This document shows, piece by piece, positions 56,246-64,000 of a DNA stretch of 64,000 nucleotides. The notes beneath the pieces are model-generated. The model worked only from the letters and a program-made list of their open reading frames with translations, ran no database searches and was not told the DNA's origin. The translations under genes were made by a program, and so were the position numbers. This DNA comes from Pempheris klunzingeri (taxonomy: Eukaryota; Chordata; Actinopteri; Acropomatiformes; Pempheridae): assembly GCF_042242105.1 (NCBI RefSeq), contig NC_092034.1, forward strand, positions 16,315,644-16,379,643, given 5' to 3'. Position 1 is the first letter of the stretch. Every line of letters begins with the position of its first letter.

Positions 56246-59200
56246 CTACGGGTCCTCCTCCTCCTCCTCCTCCTCTTCCTCGCTGCTGCTGGATTCTCCA
56301 AACAGGTCTGAGTCTCTGGAGACCTGAGATGCCGAGCAGACAGTTCCGGAGGCCGAGCGAACACCGATGAGGGTGGGACTGTGGCCGAGTCCGAGCAGCA
56401 GAGAGACCTCACGTCCGTGAAGCAGCCTCACACAGCTGACGCGGCCGTCCGGGGAGAGCACGGACAGAACGCTGCACACCTCCAGGTCCCACAGGCTCAA
56501 CTGCCCTGCTGGTGACAGGACGGATGCAGCAGTATATGGAGTCATATGGAGTCATGTGAACCGATTTTTGGAGGTGATGTGTGATGATTTGGCGACACCT
56601 ATGGATACTGGTGGTGACAGCATAGTGTGTCTGCACACTACTAGGTACAAGAGCTCCATTAGCAGTGACATGTGTATGGGTTATTAAGGGCAGCAAACGT
56701 GCCTTATGGGCCATTAGATGTTTGCGTCTTTTGAGCTCACAAAGTCATTGTTTTCAGTAGAGAAGCGAGACAAGCGCAATGCAACTGTGGTGCAAGTTCT
56801 TTGGGAAGATTTAACCAATCTGCTCCGCAGGACTCGCTTCGGTTCGAGGACTTGGCAGCATCTGGCTGAAACATCAGTCACAGTGAATGTGGAAGATGGG
56901 GCTGATTGTAACCTGTCAAGCTCATACTATTTTGACGGCGACAGAAGGAAAAGCAGCTGGAGATGTGTACGCTTCAAACTTGGGCTACAGTAACTGGAGA
57001 GCATTTATCACTAGTTGGAATGAACATTTTCTTGCCAGGCTAAACATTGTTCACCGGTTGGTCTCGGTTGCTTCTAATGTAACATTTTTTCTACTTTCTA
57101 TCTCACAATTGCCCTGACGACAGATAAAAGAACAGCCGCCTGTGCACTGGAGAATGAATCCGCTTTATACTGACATCATGATTTGAAAGTAATAAATGTC
57201 TCATCTTAAAAAATGCTGCCAAGAATGATCAAAGAGGACCATTTTTTTTTTAATCATTAAGCTGTCTACAAGTTATTTTCTTTATGTAAGAATGTGGGCC
57301 AATCAGCCCGTTACTGTGAGTGATTTCAAACACAGTAACTCAGTAATAGCTTCTGTGTGTGAAAGAACAGCCTCCTCCAGCTGCATGAATGATGTGTGAA
57401 TGAGGATGTGATGTAAAAGCACAAATACAGACCACTTAACTCATGTCAGCACATAAATGGGATGATGGCAGCTACATTAGATTGAAATAGCAGCATACTG
57501 TGTGTCAGCCTGTTCAAAGTGTGACAGTAAACTCTCCTCAGTAATACGACTAATAAATCCGTTTCCTTTGACACCTTCCACTTCTTTTCCCTACCTGACA
57601 GGAGAACAGCTTTGGTTCCTCCCTCCGTCATGTGAAGCTCACTGGAGGCCTCTATCGTGAGGTTCCCGTAGCCAGTGATGCTCCTGTAGTTTCTGCTGAA
57701 GGGGTCCCACACCTTCAGCCTGTCAGAGGACACACGGACAGCATCTTTTATCATTTGGTTTTCAAACATTTGCACAATGCTCATCGGGCATTATGCCGAC
57801 AGCTGCATCCCACCGACCCAAAGAGTTGGACAAAAATAAAAAGAAGAGTGTCTGGATTTCTAGTTTTATCCATCTATATTTTCTCGTCTTGTCTAAACAT
57901 GTTTTGTAATAAATATTCTTCATGATCTTTTCCATCAATATTCTGTGGTCATCTTTTGATTCCAAAAATGACCTTTCATGCAAGAACGTTAAATAGTTGA
58001 AAATTTATGAGGTCTTGGATGCTTTAATTCACATCATGAAAAATGGGAGCGAAAAACTAAGATACGCACTGAGCGAAACTATAAACACCTTTGGAGTGTT
58101 TATTGTGTGTAGAACTGATCACCATGCATCTGCCCGCCATATTGTCTTATCTTATTTGGAGATAATGAGTCAGTGATGAGTCACACAGTAGTTCTTAATT
58201 TGTTAAGTTGTACAAGTTGAACATTTCTTTAATGAGGCCCAAAGCCTGTTAATGATTTCTGATATGCTGAATACATCGCCCTTAAATATCTGTGTGTCTG
58301 TGTGTTGTGTACAGAGCTGGGGTCATGACAGAGAGAGCCGAGCTCAGCATGAAGACCAGGAGCAGTGGAGGAACAGTTCGCTTAAGAAACTGATTGGTTA
58401 TTTGGACAAAGCGAAGCTAATTGCTAATTACCTGTACAAGACGAGAGACCGACATCGATCTTCTCATTTTAAACCCAACTAAAGTAAGTGCTTTTCCCAA
58501 AATGTAGTGAAGAGTCCTACAGTGCTTCAGAGGTCCACTAAAGTACCACTAAATACAAGCATATATAGATACAACGAAATATAAAAATAACATAAAGCCA
58601 TTTCAGTAGAAATGATTAAATGTTAAAAATCCAGTCTGCAAGTGGGTTTTTAAAAGCTTTTTAAAAATGTGCAAGCCAGTGAAAGGATGATCCCCGCTAG
58701 TTAAAAGCCTGGACTGTGGAGCTTAAACACCTTTTAGCTTTGGTTTAATATATCTGATTTGTGAGTATCAAAACTGAACAAGACCCTAGTTGTGCTGTTT
58801 GAAGTTGAGAAATTGATCAAAGATAACTACATTTAGGGCTGGGGGGGTTGTAGGTTAACAGTGGGTAAAAAAAAGTGGGTCTCCTCTTAATTTCTGCACC
58901 CATGATTTTTTTAAAGCAGCCTGTCCAGCCCTGTGTTATATAGACAGCGACACGTAAGTTTGCATTTTCACTTCACCCACTGGAACAGGAGTGTTTGCAC
59001 TCTGTCACTTAATTATCTTTACTTCCTTAAGTTAAGTTGAGAAACTGACGTTAGCCGCAGAGGAAGTGCAGCTGCGTGTGTGGCGGCAACATTTTGTGGT
59101 GGAACTTCAACTCATTATTACTGATTACTAACTGTCAAATTGTTGTAACGTATTTGATATTAAATGTTCCACTAGACGGCTCGGTAATGGAGGACTGGTA

Positions 59201-62200
59201 GGGTCAGCTTGGTCCAAAGATTGCAACAAGGGTCAAGTTTGAGTTGAATTTAAGAGAAACTATGGTATGTAGGGCTTTTAATGCAGCTAGGAGAGGAGGA
59301 TGTTGCAACATGCTGTGCACTTTTACACACAGGTCTCTAGACTATCGCTGTGGAAAACATGACTACCAAACACGGAGCTTGAGAAAAACTCAATCAATTA
59401 ACTGCGTGCATTGTAGTGCATGTTAATGTGCAACTGAACGACGTGCAGTAAACTAGATTTAGAAGTGGGTATACACAATGCTGACTAAAAAAATAGACCC
59501 AGATTGATTAGGATTAAGTGATGAACAACACGACCGTGTCGCTTCCAAAAGCTGAACACATACCTGTTGCTTCCTGTGGCCCCAAAGACAACCCTGTGTG
59601 CGTCGTCTGTGACGGCCACGCAGCAAACTCCAGCCTCGTTCCTCAATTTCTTCCTCACCTAATATAATTTGTACAGAACTGAATCAGTATGAAAATCTCC
59701 AATCAGCCACACACATTGCCTGGTTTGGTCATCAGAAGAGTGACAGCCCACCGTTCCTTTGTGCAGGTCCCACAGAACGATGCAGGGGAGCTTCTGGGTT
59801 TGGTTGTAGCTGGTCAGCACCAGGTGGCTGCCCGTGTGGGTAATAGCTGCAGTGTGGAGGCTCAGCAGTGATGTTTTATCCTCCAGGGTGTGGAGGTGTT
59901 CCTGCGACACCACGCTGAAGACACTGAGGTGGTGAGCAAAATAGGAGCACACCAGCGCCTTAAAAAAAATAAAATAAATAAAAAAAGATAAAGGAGTGGA
60001 GTGTACAGACCAACAACCAGCAATGTCATGACACTGACACTGACATCGTGGAGAGGATCCTGACAGACACAGACCTGTACATTCTCTTTAAAGCCACCAG
60101 ACGTGATGATAAAAACAGGACACAGGCTTAGAAATACCAAAGTTAGCCCTTAAAATAATCAAAGTCAAGGTACAACACACATGCTGGATGGGGCCATGTG
60201 ACTTAAGAAGAATACCACACAACATATCAGTGATACTACCTGAAAAAAAAAGATCATTTCAATGACATTTCAGTGACCTATGCTGTGTTACATGTTATAT
60301 CTAGATGGGCTATCCTGTCTTCTTACTGTGTCCTCTGCTACTTTTCTGTGTACCTGCTCATTTCCACTGAGGAGGTACTGGTCTATAGAGTTGTACTTCT
60401 CTCCGTCCAGTCTTCTTTTCACCTCTTTCTCCCTCTGTGCATCCCTCTCCAGCCTCCTCTTCTTTGCAGATTGGCTCTCCGTCTGTATGTCCCGTGGCAT
60501 CACTACGGCAAAGCAAGAAAAGCAACAGTTATATGTTCTCGGCTGAGATCACCCATGACTGCAGATGGAGGTCCTCGTCTCTCGTCCCCTGCACTCCTAC
60601 AGGACTGGATTCAAAGCTCTGCTCTCAGTGTCCTTCTGTGATGATGGTGTTAAAGGTACATGCAGATGTAGAGATGTGAACCATTGTTGGGATGAGGTGA
60701 GCTGTATTTTATTGGACTTGCTATCTGTGGTCATACCATGTTCCCCCTCTATTTTCCTTTTGAATTTACTGAACTTTTTTATATTCTTTAACTGAGCTGC
60801 TAATACTACATTGTTTATTTGATGCATTCTATCCTCAAGGGGGCTTTGCAAACTGTGCAGCATACTAGATCCTCCATACTTAGACCCATGGAACTTGGAT
60901 TTCTTCCAACTCCTACATTTACTATTCCAGAAATTCTGGCAACGGCCCTGTCAGTGCCACTACCGCCACTGCTCTGACCCAGGAGCACTGAGATAAACGG
61001 GCGGAAAGCAGCACATAACTGCACCATTGTTCATTATGATTGTCTCGCTACCTTTAGCAGAGGGTCTGATCATTAACTTTGCAGGAAAGAAAAATAAAAA
61101 AAATCACACCTTTACTCTCCAAAAAAACCACAGAATATTATCACAGCATTAAATGTTTGCAAAACAAGATGTGTTCGAGTCAAATCATTATCATCATCGT
61201 GGAGGAGATGATGGTGACAAATGTGTGTTCACATTCAGCTCACATGTTGTCTCTCGGCATGGTGTCACGTCAGGCTGCAGGTCGTGGACAGCGCTGCTGC
61301 ACAGGAGCATCTTCCCGTGGGATGGTTTGATCTCATGTTTGATAGAACCAGAGTCCAAATCCCAAAGGATGAGGTGATCTCTGCCGACAGAATAGATTTT
61401 CAACTGAAGAACGACTTTACAAACCTCGTAAAAACCCACCTGAATCAGGAAGTGACATGACAAACTACAGCAGGAGTGTCAAACATACGCGGGATGACTT
61501 TGCAAAGTGTAAAAATTACAGAGAAGACACATTTCAGGTCGTTCATAATGTTTTGTAAAAAGAGAGTTCATTAAATGTGAACATTTTCAGAATGTACTTG
61601 TATTTTTTTGCACTAAAACAAAGGGGAACATTTGGAGCTGTCGTTATATAAAGGTTATTATGCTGTGATTTTACTGGTCCGGCCCTCTGGAGATCAAATT
61701 GGGCTGCATGTGGCCCCTGAACTAAAATGAGTCTGACACCCCTGAACTACAGACTCCCTGGCTCCCATCAGGCCTAGAGGTATGGAATTGAATACATTTT
61801 TTGAGCGATGTTTCATCTAATGTAGTTCAGGTTATGTTTTAGCAACTTGCGAGACAAAAAAAATGGTTTTAAATGGTGGATGTTAAGAGATCAATGTACT
61901 CTTATGTGGTGAGGAGCACCCTTATAGCTGCAGACTGCCCACACTCCCTGTACTTCAGACATTAACTCTCACCTGGTCTCTGATAGGCCCAGGAGAATCT
62001 GTCCGTCCTCCAGCAGACGGTACTCGTGCTGAGGACAGAGAACAACTGCGATCCCAGTCTGTCTTCTTACGTAGCTCCGCTTAATCAGATCATACACCAG
62101 AAGAGTCTGGGGAGTTAGACGTGACTGACATGTTACTATGAACGGCAGTGTGGTTAGTTCAGCAGATGTACATGAATAAATGAGCAGTTACCTGGAACTG

Positions 62201-63971
62201 ATACGAGGGGGTGTCCGTGCTCCTGCCGGTAAGGATGTAAAGTTTGAAGTCATGGGCGAGCACCACATCGGTGTTGCTGTAGAGGCCGTGCTCCACTCTG
62301 ACCGGTCGGCAGACAAAACGCCGTCTGGCCAAGTTCCAAACGTAAACCGCCCCCGCTTTGATGGAGCGGCACACCACATACCTGCCAGCAGAGGAAGCCA
62401 GACTTCATGAAAGGAAGACGACACCGCAACACCACCTTGGGGTACGCCACAGTGTCAGTTTTGATTGAAAGCGCTGATCCTGGTACCAATGTTTCACATT
62501 TCCTGGCAAAACATATTACTAAATATCCCACATCAGTTTCCAATATATTCAACTCCCAAATATCAGTAAGAGGAACAGAAAGGTTTAATTCCCCACTGGT
62601 ACCAAGCACATAGAGTGAAAAAATACATTTTGCATTCTTCCATGAAATCATGACATAACCAGCTAATATATTAGAGATGCTGTGTTATGTTGTATATCAT
62701 GAATCATTATCAGACTAAATGGAACATGTTATACGTGCTCAATTCTAGTGGCCTTTTGGAATGTATTACGCTACACACTGCAGCCTATAAATCTAAATGT
62801 AGGCATTTAATATGACTGTTTGGTGTGTGTGAGTGTGTGTGTGCTATGAGTTAAGCTGGATTTAAGCTGTAGGTATTCTGTGCTTCTGTATAAAACCAGT
62901 GAAGTCTATAAAGTGATTAGTGATAAAGGTAGTTAGGGAAGTTAAGGTTGAGCCAGGTTGCATGATTAAAAACTGTTGAATTGTTGATTGTTAAAGAAAG
63001 TATTATTAGTATTATTAGCAGTAAAGTATAAGCAGTATTTCTGACGGGTCAGGATCTGAGTTAGAAGAATATAGATTACTGTCAAGTGTCTGAAAAATGT
63101 ATTCCCAGTTTTTTCCTATCTGCAGTAGCTCTTTTAGCCCAGCAGAGGGCAGTGGTGGCACTTCAGACAGTGTTTCCTAGTTAGAGGAGTGGAATGAGGC
63201 AGATGAACACTGGTTCATATTCATTGGTTTGTTATTTTCTAAGAGCTCTGAATTGGTTTTTTTTGGTTGAAAGGGCACGGAGAAGACATTTGAGTTTTTT
63301 TTCTTTTTATTAGAAAGTAAAGGGACAGTATGAGGGAAAAAGAAGAGTCTACCAAAGATGGCTACCTCAAGTCATCAGTAACAGAGGTTTTGGTGTGCTC
63401 ACAAAAAGCCATTATCATACCTAAGCATCATGGGATGGAAACACAAAGGGACTTCCTGTCAGTGCTACATTTCAGTACGTACCGTGGGTTTTTCCCCATA
63501 GGGATGATCTCCTCTGTCCCGTCACTCCTGGGCTTGTGTGTGTTGTAGGTGAGAGTCTCGTCACTGATCCTGGAGGTCAGATCCCACATGCAAAGGTACT
63601 TCTCTCCCCTGCAGATCCCCAGGCAGAAGCGCAGATCGAAACACAAGCCTGAGGGGAGAGGCAAATGTCATAGTCGTTGGGAGTGGAGTTAAAATATGGA
63701 TGCACGCAAACATCTTGAGCAACCTTTGGTCAGTACTGCAGGGAAGCGAGTGACGTGTTTGTGATCCTCTGTCTCCAGGTTCCAGGTGACCAGCTCAGTG
63801 ATGCCGGTATGAGGGGAGGGGCAAAAGGCCACAACGTGAGTCTCCGCCCGGTTGACGGTGACCTGGGAAATGGAGTCCTGGCTGCAGCCCAGTATAGACC
63901 GCAGGTAGAGGAAGGAGGCAGTGCTGAAAAGCTCAATGTGGATGATTTCACTGCCCCTCTTGTATGGATAC
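56246..63971 (-). CDS. C-terminal part of a large WD40-repeat protein (partial)
   Basis: Beta-propeller protein continuing past the right edge. Ten visible exons: 63724-63971, 63483-63648, 62192-62381, 61973-62108, 61244-61380, 60354-60502, 59752-59958, 59564-59658, 57595-57719, 56246-56508, about 570 residues. WD signatures recur: ELVTWNLETE, KYLCMWDLTS, AVYVWNLARR, HLILWDLDSG, CIVLWDLHKG, RLKVWDPFSR, QLSLWDLEVC. A charged linker (KKRRLERDAQREKEVKRRLD) separates two propeller parts, and the protein ends in an acidic tail (SSSSEEEE...DP). It most resembles NACHT-WD (NWD) type proteins in style, but I cannot confirm this because the N-terminal half is outside the window. Phases agree everywhere except between the third and fourth listed exons, where two extra bases appear (see findings). 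Several donors are weak (AAAG|GTTGCT, ACG|GTGGGC). Confidence 0.8.
57345..57442 (+). repeat. SINE-like repeat (copy C)
   Basis: CTGTGTGTGAAAGAACAGCC, TCCTCCAGC, GTGTGAATGAGGATGTGATG and an AAATACAGACCACTTAA end match copy B, with the AAAGCGCTCTGAGC part deleted. It lies in a WD40-gene intron/3' region between 56508 and 57595. Confidence 0.6.
61471..61744. mobile_element. hAT-type MITE with 8-bp target duplication
   Basis: A 274-bp element begins CAGGAGTGTCAAACAT and ends, on the other strand, CAGGGGTGTCAGACTCATTT. It is flanked by perfect 8-bp direct repeats AACTACAG (61463-61470 and 61745-61752), the signature of hAT insertion. Internal text (TGATTTTACTGGTCCGGCCC, AGTTCAGGGGCCACATGCAG on the minus strand) matches a non-autonomous element I know to be abundant in fish. 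It lies in a WD40-gene intron. Confidence 0.9.
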
Positions 63972-64000
63972 CTGACACAAACAAAGGACAAAGTGGGAGT

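Overview
The window is a piece of a ray-finned (teleost) fish nuclear genome. The evidence is spliced vertebrate genes with GT-AG introns, fish-type Tc1/mariner, hAT, SINE and LINE debris, many microsatellites, and AT-rich intergenic DNA. I see no bacterial operons, rRNA or tRNA genes, CRISPR arrays or viral genes. All gene models were assembled by hand from splice sites, reading phase and remembered family motifs. No alignment or database search was possible.

Layout, left to right. (1) 1-166: a 33-bp tandem repeat, open in one frame as a Thr-rich sequence. (2) 2931-7214, minus: trmt10a (tRNA m1G9 methyltransferase), 7 coding exons, with a gutted Tc1-like element in an intron. (3) 9897-17757, plus: an ETS1/ETS2-class transcription factor, 8 coding exons, 381 aa, with a Pointed and an ETS domain. 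A nearly full-length Tc1-like transposon with two nonsense codons lies inside its last intron. (4) 17758-25373: mostly non-coding, with LINE and other repeat remnants. (5) 25374-27036, minus: bola2, divergent from (6) 27864-30457, plus: slx1. The same pair is neighbours in mammals. (7) 32380-34972, minus: a four-pass MS4A-family membrane protein with a 19-bp minisatellite just upstream. (8) 35930-36495: Tc1-like remnant. (9) 39322-46502, minus: a CD68/LAMP-family lysosomal glycoprotein with a Thr/Pro mucin exon. (10) 49695-50453: another deleted Tc1-like element. (11) 51068-53523, plus: ing2. (12) 56246-63971 and past the right edge, minus: the C-terminal part of a large WD40-repeat gene, holding a hAT-type MITE with a perfect 8-bp target duplication.

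Most genes are unrelated in function (tRNA modification, transcription, iron-sulfur trafficking, Holliday-junction resolution, chromatin reading). They are not an operon-like system. The only functionally suggestive neighbours are the MS4A and CD68 genes, both from families expressed in immune or phagocytic cells, and the bola2-slx1 head-to-head pair. For bola2, slx1, ing2, trmt10a, cd68, the MS4A gene and the ETS gene, exon lengths sum to intact frames. The WD40 gene has one unexplained 2-nt phase conflict. I found no convincing new biological system. The most interesting items are the extra ETS1/2-type gene, the minisatellite at the MS4A promoter, the WD40 frame conflict and the resident transposon families.
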